A stretch of DNA of 51,414 nt from Anaeroplasma bactoclasticum (GCF_003550015.1 NZ_QXEV01000013.1:1-51414); one strand, 5' to 3'. Counted from the first letter of the stretch, positions 33,847-43,944 are shown. The notes: generated by a model not told the origin, from the letters alone. Numbers and translations: made by a program.

Positions 33847-34746
33847 ATGGAATTAGTAATTCTAGCGGCTGGTATGGGTAGCCGATTTGGAGGACTAAAG
33901 CAAATTGAGCCAATTGATGAATATGGTAATTTCATTATTGATTATTCCGTATATGATGCAATTGAAGCTGGCTTTGATAAGGTTATTTTCATTATCAAAG
34001 AAGAAAATTATGAAATATTTAAAGAAACAATAGGAAAAAGAATTGAAGATAAAATTAAAGTGGAATATGTATTCCAAAAATTATCCTTATTACCAGAGGG
34101 CTATTCTATCCCAAAGGATAGAGTAAAGCCTTTAGGTACAGCTCAAGCTATTTTAGCTGCAAAGGATAAAATCTCTAATCGCTTTGCGATTATTAATGCA
34201 GATGATTTCTATGGCAAAGAATCCTTCTTTGCAGCAGCAAATTTCTTAAAGAATTCTTGTAAGGATAAGGCTTATGGTAATGTTGCATATTTAGTTACAA
34301 ACACAATGACAGAAAATGGTTCTGTTAAGCGTGGTGTATTAAGTATGGATAAGAATAATCTATTAACTCATATTGAAGAATCTAAGGTAGAAAAAGTTAA
34401 TGGTAAGGTTATCGCAACTCCACTAGATGAAGCAAAGAAGCCATTTGAAATCCCTAGTGATACATTAGTATCTATGAATATGTTCTGCTTCTCCTCTTCT
34501 ATTATGGATTATATGTGGGATAGATTCCCTAAATTCTTAGATGAGAATAAGAATAATCTAATGAATTGTGAATACCTATTACCTACAGTAGTTTCTGATT
34601 TAATTCAAGAAAATGAAGTTACTGTTGAAATTGTACCATCTCCTGCAGTTTGGTATGGAATCACTTATAAAGAAGATAAGCCTTCTGTAGTTGAATCCAT
34701 TTCAAAGCTTATGAAGGATGGTAAATATAAAAAAGGCTTATGGTAA
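33847..34746 (+). CDS. Sugar-phosphate nucleotidyltransferase
   Basis: 299 residues. The N-terminal nucleotide loop is LAAGMGSRFGGLKQIEPI, followed by PLGTAQAILAAKD and the metal-binding INADDFYG. The fold is the NTP-transferase Rossmann type used to make UDP-, dTDP- or CDP-activated sugars or choline. The substrate cannot be assigned; the C-terminal part has no hexapeptide acyltransferase repeats. AGAGGTG precedes the ATG. It is divergent from the polysaccharide copolymerase operon, in line with a role in envelope glycan precursor supply. Confidence 0.85.
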   Translation: MELVILAAGMGSRFGGLKQIEPIDEYGNFIIDYSVYDAIEAGFDKVIFIIKEENYEIFKETIGKRIEDKIKVEYVFQKLSLLPEGYSIPKDRVKPLGTAQAILAAKDKISNRFAIINADDFYGKESFFAAANFLKNSCKDKAYGNVAYLVTNTMTENGSVKRGVLSMDKNNLLTHIEESKVEKVNGKVIATPLDEAKKPFEIPSDTLVSMNMFCFSSSIMDYMWDRFPKFLDENKNNLMNCEYLLPTVVSDLIQENEVTVEIVPSPAVWYGITYKEDKPSVVESISKLMKDGKYKKGLW

Positions 34747-34753
34747 GAATAGA

Positions 34754-34785
34754 GGCTAACTTGGTCGCAAGTTAGCCTTTTCTTT
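34754..34785 (+). terminator. Terminator of the nucleotidyltransferase gene
   Basis: Stem GGCTAACTTG / CAAGTTAGCC, loop GTCG, then TTTTCTTT. Confidence 0.9.
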
Positions 34786-35362
34786 AGAATTTATTTATTA
34801 TTTTAAATAATTCTTCATTATTCTTATATAGAATACCTTTAATTTTAGTATTCTCTAATACTTTAATATTGGATATATTATCATCAATAAAATAAATTTC
34901 ATCAAAATTTTGATTAAATCCTTCTACTGCCAGATTATAAAATTTTAAATCTGGCTTTTTTATTTTATAATCACAGGATATAAAGCATTTATCAAAATAT
35001 AAATTAAAATCTAAGGAAGGAAATAATATATCAAATATACCAATTGCAGCATTAGATAATAATCCTATAGTATTTCTCTTTTTTAATTCTTTAATCTTAT
35101 CTAATAAAGGTATATTTAATTTGGCATAGGATTTCATTTCAGTAAGTATTTCTTCTTCATTAAATCCTAAATCTATAGCCATATTATGAATGGTTTCTTT
35201 AAATGTAAATATGCCTAAATCCGCAGGCTCAAAATATTTATTTTTTAATATAGCTGCATATGTAGAATCCTTAATATGGTTATTAAACCATTTCGGTGCA
35301 ATTTCAGATGAAATTACACCATAAAAATCAAATAGAATTAATCTATTAGAACATAAGCTCAT
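34784..35362 (-). CDS. HAD-IA family hydrolase-like protein, second Asp replaced
   Basis: 192 residues. Motif I is LILFDFYGVISSE, in which Asp12 is the nucleophile but the usual second Asp (DxD) is Tyr14. Motif II GLLSNAAIGI, a Lys in YKIKKPDLKFYN and motif IV YFIDDNISNI are present. HAD-IA members with altered motif I include dehalogenases and other non-phosphatases, so phosphatase activity is doubtful. The start overlaps the end of the alcohol dehydrogenase gene by 17 bases. Confidence 0.75.
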   Translation of the reverse strand: MSLCSNRLILFDFYGVISSEIAPKWFNNHIKDSTYAAILKNKYFEPADLGIFTFKETIHNMAIDLGFNEEEILTEMKSYAKLNIPLLDKIKELKKRNTIGLLSNAAIGIFDILFPSLDFNLYFDKCFISCDYKIKKPDLKFYNLAVEGFNQNFDEIYFIDDNISNIKVLENTKIKGILYKNNEELFKIINKF

Positions 35363-36509
35363 AGATTTCCCTCATTTCCTTATAAGTTAAAGGAATAACA
35401 TCTTCTATTACTCTTGTTTTATTCCAAGATACTCTTAAGGATAAATCCTCAAGCTCATCTTTAGATACACCTAAATCAGCCATATTTTGAGGCATTCCTA
35501 AATCCTTAAAAAATTCCTGTAATTTTAATATACCGTTATAGCAATCTTCTTCTTTATTATCAGTCTTTTCTATATTAAATACTTCATAGGCTAATCTTAA
35601 GAATCTTTTAAATGCAATTTCATTTTTATAAATATATTTCGCATATGCAATCCATACAACAGCAAGCCCTGCACCATGAGCGATATTATCATGAACTGCA
35701 CTTAATACATGCTCAAACTGATGTGCTCTAAAGCACATAGGGCGCGCAAGCTCCATTAAGCCATTGTGGCTGAATGATGATGCAAGCATGATTTCTCTTC
35801 TTGCTTGAAAGTTTTTAGGTTCATTATATGCAACAAGACCCCATTTATATACTGTTTTTAATAATGCAATACAAAAATTATCAGCTAAATCACTCTCATA
35901 TGGAGTAATAAAGCGCTCTAAAGTATGCATCATTATATCTACAATACCACATGCAGTTTGGTATTTAGGTAGGGTATATGTATTAACTGGATTCATAATT
36001 GCAAATTTAGGTCTTACTAAATCCGAATTAAAGCCATTTTTGGCTTCGATACTTAAATTAGATATAACACAGGAATTACTCATTTCAGATCCTGCCGCTG
36101 CAATAGTTAATATTACACCTATAGGTAGGGCAGTATTGGGAGTTTCTTTTTTGGAATTAAAATCCCATGGGTCAAAATTAGTATTATAGCTTACTGCAAT
36201 ACTTTTTGCAGTATCTATTACAGAACCTCCACCTACAGCAAGTATGAAATCTATATCATAATTTTTAGATAATACATTTCTTACAAATTCAACCTTAGGG
36301 TTTGGTTCTACTCCAGATTCTTCTATAAAATTTAAATCATTATCTTTTAATGATTTTACTACCTTATCATATAATCCATTTTTCTTAATAGAGGATTTAC
36401 CATAAACAAATAGGATATTTTTATATCCCATCTCTTTTATGATTTCTCCTACTCTTTCTTCTTCACTACCGATATATAGTTTTGTTGGTGCATAATATAA
36501 ATTGCTCAT
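35346..36509 (-). CDS. Iron-containing alcohol dehydrogenase (YugJ/BDH type)
   Basis: 387 residues. The NAD(P) motif AVGGGSVIDTAKSIAV is followed by the metal-ligand region CGIVDIMMHTLERFI and by VHDNIAHGAGLAVVW with two more histidines, so the site is complete. N-terminal LYYAPTKLYIGS fits the butanol-dehydrogenase subgroup. It reduces aldehydes or oxidises alcohols at the end of fermentation. It has no visible strong promoter and lies 23 bases after a terminator. Confidence 0.93.
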   Translation of the reverse strand: MSNLYYAPTKLYIGSEEERVGEIIKEMGYKNILFVYGKSSIKKNGLYDKVVKSLKDNDLNFIEESGVEPNPKVEFVRNVLSKNYDIDFILAVGGGSVIDTAKSIAVSYNTNFDPWDFNSKKETPNTALPIGVILTIAAAGSEMSNSCVISNLSIEAKNGFNSDLVRPKFAIMNPVNTYTLPKYQTACGIVDIMMHTLERFITPYESDLADNFCIALLKTVYKWGLVAYNEPKNFQARREIMLASSFSHNGLMELARPMCFRAHQFEHVLSAVHDNIAHGAGLAVVWIAYAKYIYKNEIAFKRFLRLAYEVFNIEKTDNKEEDCYNGILKLQEFFKDLGMPQNMADLGVSKDELEDLSLRVSWNKTRVIEDVIPLTYKEMREIYELMF

Positions 36510-36527
36510 AAGACTCCTTTATTTAAA

Positions 36528-36550
36528 AAATCCTGGTATTTCCAGGATTT
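36528..36550 (-). terminator. Terminator of the 109-residue protein gene
   Basis: Stem AAATCCTGG / CCAGGATTT followed by TTTAAAT on the minus strand. Confidence 0.75.
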
Positions 36551-36554
36551 AAAT

Positions 36555-36884
36555 TTACTTTGTTTGGAAAGAATATTTATGATTTACGTAATTATCAACC
36601 ATCTTCTTGAACTTTTCTGAATTCTTATCTAATGGCTTAATTCTTACAACCTTATGATCTAAGAGCTTATTACCATTAAATTCATAGATTTCATAGTTTT
36701 CTGTAGAACCTTCCTTTACTGGAAGCTTCTCACAAATGATAGCTGCAACATTACTGGATTCTACAATGAATAAATAGATATGGTAATCTACCATTTCATT
36801 ATTATCATTAATTAGATATGTATCATATCCTTCATATTTTGGTTCACTGACTACAGTGTTAAATGCATGAATATCAAATTTCAT
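36555..36884 (-). CDS. Hypothetical 109-residue cytosolic protein
   Basis: It has no signal peptide or membrane segment and is mixed alpha/beta (MKFDIHAFNTVVSEPKYEGY, YHIYLFIVESSNVAAIICEK, NYEIYEFNGNKLL). The C-terminus is Lys-rich. GAGGGAATAAAA lies before the ATG. It is monocistronic, with hairpins on both sides. No family is recognised. Confidence 0.6.
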   Translation of the reverse strand: MKFDIHAFNTVVSEPKYEGYDTYLINDNNEMVDYHIYLFIVESSNVAAIICEKLPVKEGSTENYEIYEFNGNKLLDHKVVRIKPLDKNSEKFKKMVDNYVNHKYSFQTK

Positions 36885-36938
36885 TTTTATTCCCTCTTTT
36901 CTACAAAATAATTGTATAACAATTATGATAAATCAGCA

Positions 36939-36972
36939 AGAAAAAAATAAAGAGGATAATTATGTATCCTCT
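36939..36972 (-). terminator. Second terminator downstream of the GLUG protein gene
   Basis: Stem AGAGGATA / TATCCTCT, then TTATTTTTTTCT on the minus strand. It backs up the hairpin at 37112-37150. Nothing else was recognised in 36885-37111 except a small GGGTTTACCC dyad with a T-run on the plus strand. Confidence 0.65.
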
Positions 36973-37111
36973 CTATCTTGGGTTTACCCTTTTTTCTTTT
37001 TTCTTTTCTATAAGAAAAACAACTCTTCAAATATAAATTACAATGATTAATCAAAAATGTCAATATGGTTTAGATACATTTTTATTAACTTTTGTTACTT
37101 AATTGAATGAG

Positions 37112-37150
37112 TAAGAGAAAAAGGATGCAATAGCATATTGCCTTGCATCC
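37112..37150 (-). terminator. Terminator of the GLUG protein gene
   Basis: Stem GGATGCAA / TTGCATCC with a 12-base loop, then TTTTTCTC on the minus strand. Confidence 0.8.
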
Positions 37151-37162
37151 TAAAGCTTATAA

Positions 37163-40100
37163 TTAAGCAACCTTTTCTCCGAATACACTTTCACTAGCGT
37201 TATAGTGTACTTTATGATTACCCCAGCTCCATACATCTATTGCATTGGAAGAAACTCCTGATACTGAATTACCTGAATAAGCAACTCCAGATGCAAATCC
37301 TGCAAGGCTTCCAATCCATGCATAATCGGATACAGACTTTTGACTTAAGTAACCACCAACAGTATTGCTATACATAGATGTGTTGATTGCTACACCCATT
37401 AGTCCACCAGCATTACATTTATATTTATGGCCATCAGTTGTAACGATAGAAACCTGATAGAATGATACATTTGCTCTTACCTGGTTAGAATTAATCCTAC
37501 AATTAACTGTAAATCCATATCCGCCACCAACTGATCCGTTTCCTGATATACTTAATGTATAACCATTTGTTCTATTACTTTCTGATTTAGTACCTTTGGC
37601 ATAGCCGATAAATCCACCAGTAAATGCTTTAGAGCCATTCTTAACTTCACCTGTGATTGTTCCACCATTTACATTATTTAATGAAACTGATCCTCCATTG
37701 GCATAACCGCAAATTCCACCAACATATGCATCTGTATAACTGCTTGAACTATAAATATTAGTAGTGCTATTAGTTCTTGTATTATTAGTAATTGTTGAGT
37801 TTGCACTATATGCAATGATTCCACCAACATAATAATTTCCTGAAACAGTTCCTTGTGCTTCATTATTTGTTATTGAAGCATACTCGGCATATCCTACAAT
37901 ACCACCTGCATATCCTTTTGAACAATTATTAACTATATTTTTAACTGATTTATTTTTAGTAAGAGAACCATTTTTTAATAAATTTCCACAAATACCACCA
38001 GCATAACTAAAAGTATTTGAAGAGGAAGTGCTAACTTCAATTTCAACGCTACACTCTCTTATTTTCCATCCATAGCCAGCAACACCACCAGCATAATAGT
38101 CACCTTTTACATATGATTGACTTTGAGGTGAATACCATATTGATGAACCCTTGATTTCTCCACTATATTGTTGACCTACCATACCACCAGCGTAGTGTCC
38201 TTCAACTCCAACAGAATCTAAAATACAGCTTGTAACAATAGGATAACTATATCCATTTTGACCAGGATTATCAGTGTATTTCATCGATCCTGTAATACCA
38301 CCTATATATGAATTTCCAGTCGCTTTAATAGTATTTAATGCATTACCTTTAATTCTACCATCATCAATATATGCACTTGCTCCAACTAATTGTCCAGCAA
38401 TACCACCTACATATCCTGTTGCAGTAGATGCAGTAATATTAATGTTTCCATAGAAATATGCAGTTTTTACGGCACATCTATTATCACCGACAATACCACC
38501 TATAAAGTACTGTCCATTTCCACTGATTGTTGCTTTAATGCTTGTATGTACATCAATATACATTAACATTCCATAGTTTAAACCAGCAATTGTTCCAAAA
38601 CGAGAACTACCAACATTTAAAGTAATTGTATCTAAAATATTGATATTACTTAATGTTCCACTTGATTCTAATGTATTGCAAATAAGTCCATTTTGAGTAA
38701 TTTTATAATTATTAGTTTTAATACAGTTTGCGAAATATAATCTATCGATGGAACCTTTTATTTGGTTAAATAAAGGATATTCATCAAAATATAAATTTGT
38801 TATTTTTTTACTTAAATCATCCCCAGATTTAATTGACGCATTAAAACAAATATTATTTAATGTTGAACTTGTATGAAATCTACTAAGAGTAATATCATTT
38901 TCAATAACAAAAACATGATTATTCTTATTGTATTCAGGATAATTCTTTAAGATATAGAACATATTAATGAATTGCTTTTCATTATATATGTGATGGAATG
39001 ATTTTCCATTATTAACTATTGTCTTTCCAAAGAACCAATCAATTTTAATAGAATCTATAGTAGTTGGTTTAAAAGATAACTCTTCACCAGAAGTAAGACC
39101 ATCAATATTTGTTTTTACCTCAACTTTTACAATTTCAAATTTACTTTGATTTTCCATGAATGCCTTAAGGTTAGTAGTTCCCTTTAACTCAATTAAATCA
39201 AAGGGATGTGATGTAGTATTTCCAGTTTTTTTAGGGTAAGCTAATGTAAATTCTTTAGGACTTGTACAATTAATTGGTCTAATTGTCACATAGATAACAT
39301 CATTTTGCTTTAATCCTGTCGCATTTAAATTAACTATTACTTTATCAAGATCTTCATTGTAATTAGCAGAAAGTGAGTATGACACTCCAGATTCCTTTGC
39401 ATTAATAAATACCTTAGTAGGAATCTTAACCTTATCATTTCTTCCAATAGGATTACAAATAATTGTTAAGGTTGTACCTCCAAATGGCTGATCATTTGGA
39501 ACCACAATTACTTGTTTTGGATTATTTACCTCATCACTATTATCGTCAAAGGTAATATCATATACATTAAATGAATCACTATTTGAAATAGCAACCTTAT
39601 ATGAACCACCTCTTTTTAAAGAATACATATCATTGATTTTTTCAACTTCTTTACCATTTAGATCAACAAGCTTATAAGTAACTAAATCAGTAGTTACAAT
39701 TGGCTTTGCATTCTTTGTAACCATAAAATATACATATTGGTTCTCTTCATAATAATTACAATGGTATACATTTCCATCTACACTTGCTGAATATCCATAG
39801 TCTGCAAAGATAAAGTCTTCTGTTGTTTTAATTCCACTGAAAGAAATACCATAATCATCACTTTCAGAAATCAAATATCCATATATAACTCCGGCCTGTA
39901 GTTCAACATCAGAATTCATATTAGTAACTGTAGCTTTTGAAGATACTTCATGACTTAAATTAGATTCATAATTAACTGCAGCGGTAGAAACAATATAATA
40001 AGTAGCACCTAATGATAAACGATAGTTTGCTTTACCGTTAGAAACTTTTGAATCATAAACATTGAAATTTTCATCATAAATTACATAATTACTTGGAATA

Positions 40101-42100
40101 GTAAGTAATCTACCATTAGCTTTAAATTGAGCTATTGATCCAGTAAATGTAAATGTTTGGTTTAAATCTAAATAATTTCCGAAAGATGCTTCATCCATTT
40201 TATGAATATTTAATGTTACATTAGATGCAACATCAAGATAATACTTTCCAGAATTTAAATAGTAAACCGCAAAATTTCCATTGACATTTGGAGCTATTTC
40301 TACGAAATTAGCATCATAAATTCTTAAATTTGAAACCTTAGATGAATCAACAACATAGTAACCTGATTGATAATTTGGAACATAGAAATAACAAGAAGTA
40401 TTTAAATTAGAATAGAAATTGTCTATATCAATTCCATAAGATAAATAAGGCTTTATTTCCATATAACCTGAGCGGCTTAAGCTTGCAGGTAAAACAACAT
40501 TATATTTAGTTCCTTTTGTTAAATAATATCCATTTGCTGTCTTTTCAACACCTTTGATTTTTAAATCAACTTCATTTTCATCTAAAGTAAAATCATAATA
40601 TCCAGTATGACTAGGTGTGAATGTCATATTCTTTGCCTGGCCCTTAGAAACAGTAATTGTGGTTGACTCATGATCCTTTATAGCAGTTGGCTCAATTACA
40701 GCTCCTTCGTCTAAAGTATTTAATACTTTAAAATCATAATGAGTTGTAAGAGCCAGCTCTTCTCCATTGACAGAAACGGATTGAATATCATACAATGATA
40801 AAGCGATAAATGGGTTTAATTTTCCCTCATTATTATATACATTATCTAATAAGTAATTTGCTTTCGCATAATTACCGCATAAATCTGTACTTAAAGAATG
40901 ATTTTCACTTGTCATAATAGCAATATTTCTAACAAGTTCATCGCGGAAACGCATTTGGTCATTTGTTCCGCCTTCGTAAACTAATGCATTCTCTTGATTA
41001 GTAATATCTAGTTTAAGTGCATCTATAGCTCCTGTACATAAATCATACGCGCCCATAATAACACTGTATGCTATACCAACATAAGGAATATTTCCTATAG
41101 AATTGTCAGCTACAATTCGCATATATATTTTTCCAAATGCTTCATCATCAAAATACATATTTGCACAATATAAATCGTATGTTACTCCAGTAAAGCAAAC
41201 GTTAGTATCCTTTGTAACATTATATTCATTATCATATGCATTTAGAGAATCTAAGGCAATTAAAACAGAATTGAATGTGATATTATTAAATATAATATTA
41301 GTATCATAATACTGAAAACCAGAACCGTCAGTAAAATTCTCACCAATAACTGGAGCTAAAGTTCCTCCAACTGTTAGTATTTGTTCTTCAAAATCTTTAG
41401 ATGTAAAAAAGGATTGTACGCGTGGAACTACTACAGTATTATCAGTAGATTTGTTAATCGCATAAAAACAACCTTTTGCTTGTCCTGGCATAAGGAAAGT
41501 AGGCCAATCTGTACTTAAATTTGTAAAATAATAGTAATCCATGCAGGTATGTGTAATTGTTTCGAATGCCAAATCAGTTAATGTATAATAGCTTTTACTA
41601 AATACAATTTCAATTTCTTGCTCTAAGCCATTATAAACTGTACCTGTAGTACTAAAGTTTGCTAATTTAGTACTTGTTCTAAAAACAGTAACATCATTAG
41701 TTAAAGTATTTTCATCATTATAGTATTGTGAACAAATATAAAAACCATATTCATCTCCAATATATAATTCTGAACATTCATTATAAAATAATTCCTTTGG
41801 AATAATTTTTACAATGTCATCATCGCCATTAATGGTCATAAAGCTTTCTCTAACAAAGTTTGCCATTAAAGTCTTATACTCTACATTTTTTGCATAACCA
41901 GTTCTTAAATACTGATCAATTGTTTTTCCCTCATCATAATATATTGATGAAGTATAATCTTGGTAATATTTACCATCTTCAATAACTAGTTCTTCACTAT
42001 CTTCACTTGCACCATCGGCATATACAACCATGCCTAAAAATACAAATAAAAAAAACGCAAAGAAAACACTAGTTGCGCTAAAAAAAATCTTTTTAATCAT
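37163..42100 (-). CDS. Giant secreted protein with C-terminal GLUG repeats
   Basis: 1645 residues. The signal peptide MIKKIFFSATSVFFAFFLFV ends near VVYAD. The first 450 residues are a novel domain rich in Tyr and Asn. Residues about 450-1000 are beta-rich modules, several like the N-terminal parts of Ig or PPC folds (FTPSHTGYYDFTLDENE, SGKYYLDVASNV). Residues about 1200-1640 contain at least ten GLUG-type units with a (Y/F)xGG(I/V)xG core. GLUG repeats occur in large bacterial adhesins and IgA proteases. No protease motif, LPxTG or anchor helix is seen. GGAGAGAGGAG precedes the ATG. It has its own promoter and long leader. Confidence 0.85.
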   Translation of the reverse strand: MIKKIFFSATSVFFAFFLFVFLGMVVYADGASEDSEELVIEDGKYYQDYTSSIYYDEGKTIDQYLRTGYAKNVEYKTLMANFVRESFMTINGDDDIVKIIPKELFYNECSELYIGDEYGFYICSQYYNDENTLTNDVTVFRTSTKLANFSTTGTVYNGLEQEIEIVFSKSYYTLTDLAFETITHTCMDYYYFTNLSTDWPTFLMPGQAKGCFYAINKSTDNTVVVPRVQSFFTSKDFEEQILTVGGTLAPVIGENFTDGSGFQYYDTNIIFNNITFNSVLIALDSLNAYDNEYNVTKDTNVCFTGVTYDLYCANMYFDDEAFGKIYMRIVADNSIGNIPYVGIAYSVIMGAYDLCTGAIDALKLDITNQENALVYEGGTNDQMRFRDELVRNIAIMTSENHSLSTDLCGNYAKANYLLDNVYNNEGKLNPFIALSLYDIQSVSVNGEELALTTHYDFKVLNTLDEGAVIEPTAIKDHESTTITVSKGQAKNMTFTPSHTGYYDFTLDENEVDLKIKGVEKTANGYYLTKGTKYNVVLPASLSRSGYMEIKPYLSYGIDIDNFYSNLNTSCYFYVPNYQSGYYVVDSSKVSNLRIYDANFVEIAPNVNGNFAVYYLNSGKYYLDVASNVTLNIHKMDEASFGNYLDLNQTFTFTGSIAQFKANGRLLTIPSNYVIYDENFNVYDSKVSNGKANYRLSLGATYYIVSTAAVNYESNLSHEVSSKATVTNMNSDVELQAGVIYGYLISESDDYGISFSGIKTTEDFIFADYGYSASVDGNVYHCNYYEENQYVYFMVTKNAKPIVTTDLVTYKLVDLNGKEVEKINDMYSLKRGGSYKVAISNSDSFNVYDITFDDNSDEVNNPKQVIVVPNDQPFGGTTLTIICNPIGRNDKVKIPTKVFINAKESGVSYSLSANYNEDLDKVIVNLNATGLKQNDVIYVTIRPINCTSPKEFTLAYPKKTGNTTSHPFDLIELKGTTNLKAFMENQSKFEIVKVEVKTNIDGLTSGEELSFKPTTIDSIKIDWFFGKTIVNNGKSFHHIYNEKQFINMFYILKNYPEYNKNNHVFVIENDITLSRFHTSSTLNNICFNASIKSGDDLSKKITNLYFDEYPLFNQIKGSIDRLYFANCIKTNNYKITQNGLICNTLESSGTLSNINILDTITLNVGSSRFGTIAGLNYGMLMYIDVHTSIKATISGNGQYFIGGIVGDNRCAVKTAYFYGNINITASTATGYVGGIAGQLVGASAYIDDGRIKGNALNTIKATGNSYIGGITGSMKYTDNPGQNGYSYPIVTSCILDSVGVEGHYAGGMVGQQYSGEIKGSSIWYSPQSQSYVKGDYYAGGVAGYGWKIRECSVEIEVSTSSSNTFSYAGGICGNLLKNGSLTKNKSVKNIVNNCSKGYAGGIVGYAEYASITNNEAQGTVSGNYYVGGIIAYSANSTITNNTRTNSTTNIYSSSSYTDAYVGGICGYANGGSVSLNNVNGGTITGEVKNGSKAFTGGFIGYAKGTKSESNRTNGYTLSISGNGSVGGGYGFTVNCRINSNQVRANVSFYQVSIVTTDGHKYKCNAGGLMGVAINTSMYSNTVGGYLSQKSVSDYAWIGSLAGFASGVAYSGNSVSGVSSNAIDVWSWGNHKVHYNASESVFGEKVA

Positions 42101-42212
42101 ATTGTTCTCCTCTCTCCAATTTTATTTAGCAGTGTTGCTACACCCTTGAAAAACAAAAATGTAGTTGTGCCACCTAAACTGCATTGACTCCCAATAATGC
42201 AACAACGGTGTA

Positions 42213-42241
42213 ATTATAATAAATAAAAGAACAATAGTCAA
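42213..42241 (-). promoter_or_regulatory. Promoter of the GLUG protein gene, with a structured 5' UTR of about 105 nt
   Basis: TTGACT, 17 bp, TATAAT on the minus strand. The leader down to 42101 contains small hairpins (TGCATT / AATGCA and a GTGT / ACAC stem). I could not match it to a known riboswitch. Confidence 0.7.
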
Positions 42242-42300
42242 TAAAATGTTTAAATTTATATAATATCATAGTTTTTGTTTCTTAATGTATATATGTTTAT

Positions 42301-42328
42301 AAAAAAAAATGGTCAATTTGACCATTTA
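42301..42328 (-). terminator. Terminator of the GNAT gene
   Basis: Stem AATGGTCA / TGACCATT followed by eight or more T on the minus strand. Confidence 0.85.
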
Positions 42329-42847
42329 TTATTTTTCTTCTTCAGTTAAATGTAAATTTCTATTATTCCATGGTTCACATGGTTCATTATATAAAGATCT
42401 AGATAATATAGCATAATTACCAGATAATGAAACTCTGTCTCTAGGGCATTGGTAGGATTCAGCTGTATAGCCATTTACTTTTAAGAATGTTTTAGCGCCA
42501 GGGAAGCCTGTTTCTGTATTGAAGATTACTCTCATTCTTCTATAGCCTAAGTCTCTAGCTGTTTCATCTAATAATCTTAATGCTTCAGAACCTAATCCTA
42601 ATCTTCTATATTTAGGTAATATACCAAACCAACCTAAGAAGCCATCTTCAACATCTGCTCCATAATGAGCTAGTCCAGATACACCGATACATTCATCCCC
42701 ATTATATACTAAAAAATAGTTATTATCATTTTCCCCATTAACCATTTCTGTATACTTTTTAGTAGCATCATCATATGGGAAAATTTCCCTTTGAACTTCG
42801 ATAGCAAAAGCTAAATTATCTTGGTTAAGCTTAATATGTTTAATCAT
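42329..42847 (-). CDS. GNAT-family N-acetyltransferase
   Basis: 172 residues. The acetyl-CoA motif is DGFLGWFGILPKYRRLGLGSEALRLLDETA, and GFPGAKTFLKVNGYTAESYQC is the usual C-terminal end of the fold. The substrate is unknown. It lies about 100 bases after the Cof-type gene, and a TATAAT in that gap suggests its own promoter. It is not closely similar to the GNAT at 8294-8857. Confidence 0.82.
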   Translation of the reverse strand: MIKHIKLNQDNLAFAIEVQREIFPYDDATKKYTEMVNGENDNNYFLVYNGDECIGVSGLAHYGADVEDGFLGWFGILPKYRRLGLGSEALRLLDETARDLGYRRMRVIFNTETGFPGAKTFLKVNGYTAESYQCPRDRVSLSGNYAILSRSLYNEPCEPWNNRNLHLTEEEK

Positions 42848-42948
42848 AACTCCACCGCCTTATAAAAACGTTTGCATTATATATTTTACTAAAATTTTCC
42901 GAAAAATTAAAGTATTATTTTTAAAAATTTCGTATATTTTATTATGAT

Positions 42949-43776
42949 TTAATATAAATTATGCTTTTTTATGAATTCAATTACTCCATTATTATTAAAA
43001 TCATAATCTGTCATGTATTCTGTTACGCTTTTAAGCTCACCTACAGCATTGATCATTGCAACCCCATAATGAGCTTCTTCTATCATAGAAATATCATTTA
43101 ATTGATCTCCAAAGGCTAAAGTTTTATCGTTATCAATTTTATAATATTCCTTTAAATATCTTAAGGCATTGCCTTTAGATGCTTTTTTAGAATGAATTTC
43201 AATAGAATAAACATCTATATTTAAATCATCCTGGAAATACTTACCCCAATTTCTATAAAAGATATGTTCTTGATATTTATTAATAATTTTTTCAAATTCA
43301 TTAAAGCATTCCGCTTTTACCCATAAATTACAAATTAATGGTGCATCCATTACAACCTCACAAGGATTTCCATCAACAATAGTTAAATCATTATACTCAT
43401 TATGAACAATCCAATTAGGAACTAAATTTAAATTATGCGCATACACTCTTTTTGTACCTGTAGTCATATACATATATGCATCCATACCCCTAGTTTCTTC
43501 TAAAAAGGATTTAAAAATATTTAGTGGTATTTCAAAGAATTTATCTTTACCATCTAGATTATAAATCGCACAGCCGTTATCTGTAACCATAGGCATATTT
43601 AATCCTAAATCTTTAAAAATAGCTAATGCGCCTGTATAGGGGCGCCCTGTACAAATCGCAAATACATTTCCCTTATTTGTAAATTCATTTAAGAATACTT
43701 TTGTCTCTTCTGTTATTTTTTTATCCCATGTTAATAAGGTATCATCTAAATCCGATAATACTAAATATTTACTCAT
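42949..43776 (-). CDS. Cof-type HAD-IIB phosphatase
   Basis: 275 residues. Motif I is LSDLDDTLLTWDK, motif II is AICTGRPYTGA and motif IV is LAFGDQLNDISMIEEAHYGVAM, the complete Cof/YidA set with a C2 cap between motifs II and III. Such enzymes dephosphorylate sugar phosphates, FMN or pyridoxal phosphate. The substrate is not deducible. AAGGGG precedes the start. About 135 bases upstream ends a terminator-bearing structured RNA, which could be its leader. Confidence 0.9.
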   Translation of the reverse strand: MSKYLVLSDLDDTLLTWDKKITEETKVFLNEFTNKGNVFAICTGRPYTGALAIFKDLGLNMPMVTDNGCAIYNLDGKDKFFEIPLNIFKSFLEETRGMDAYMYMTTGTKRVYAHNLNLVPNWIVHNEYNDLTIVDGNPCEVVMDAPLICNLWVKAECFNEFEKIINKYQEHIFYRNWGKYFQDDLNIDVYSIEIHSKKASKGNALRYLKEYYKIDNDKTLAFGDQLNDISMIEEAHYGVAMINAVGELKSVTEYMTDYDFNNNGVIEFIKKHNLY

Positions 43777-43910
43777 AAAATCAGCCCCTTGTTTTGTTTC
43801 CTTATAAGTATAACAAAAGTAATCTAAAAAAGAAAGTTATATATAATATAACATTTTTACTATATAAATGAAATTTATAAGCATAATACATTCTATAAAT
43901 AGAATTTATA

Positions 43911-43944
43911 TGAATTAAAAAGCCTAGGGGGCTTCCTAGGCTTT
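43911..43944 (-). terminator. Terminator of the structured RNA
   Basis: Stem AAAGCCTAGG / CCTAGGCTTT, loop AAGCCC, then TTAATT on the minus strand. Confidence 0.8.

Noticed and set aside
42101-42206. Cyclic-di-GMP riboswitch in the leader of the GLUG protein gene
   Set aside because: Some GGTGGCACA-like text is present, but the conserved receptor loops are missing, so it is reported only as a structured leader.
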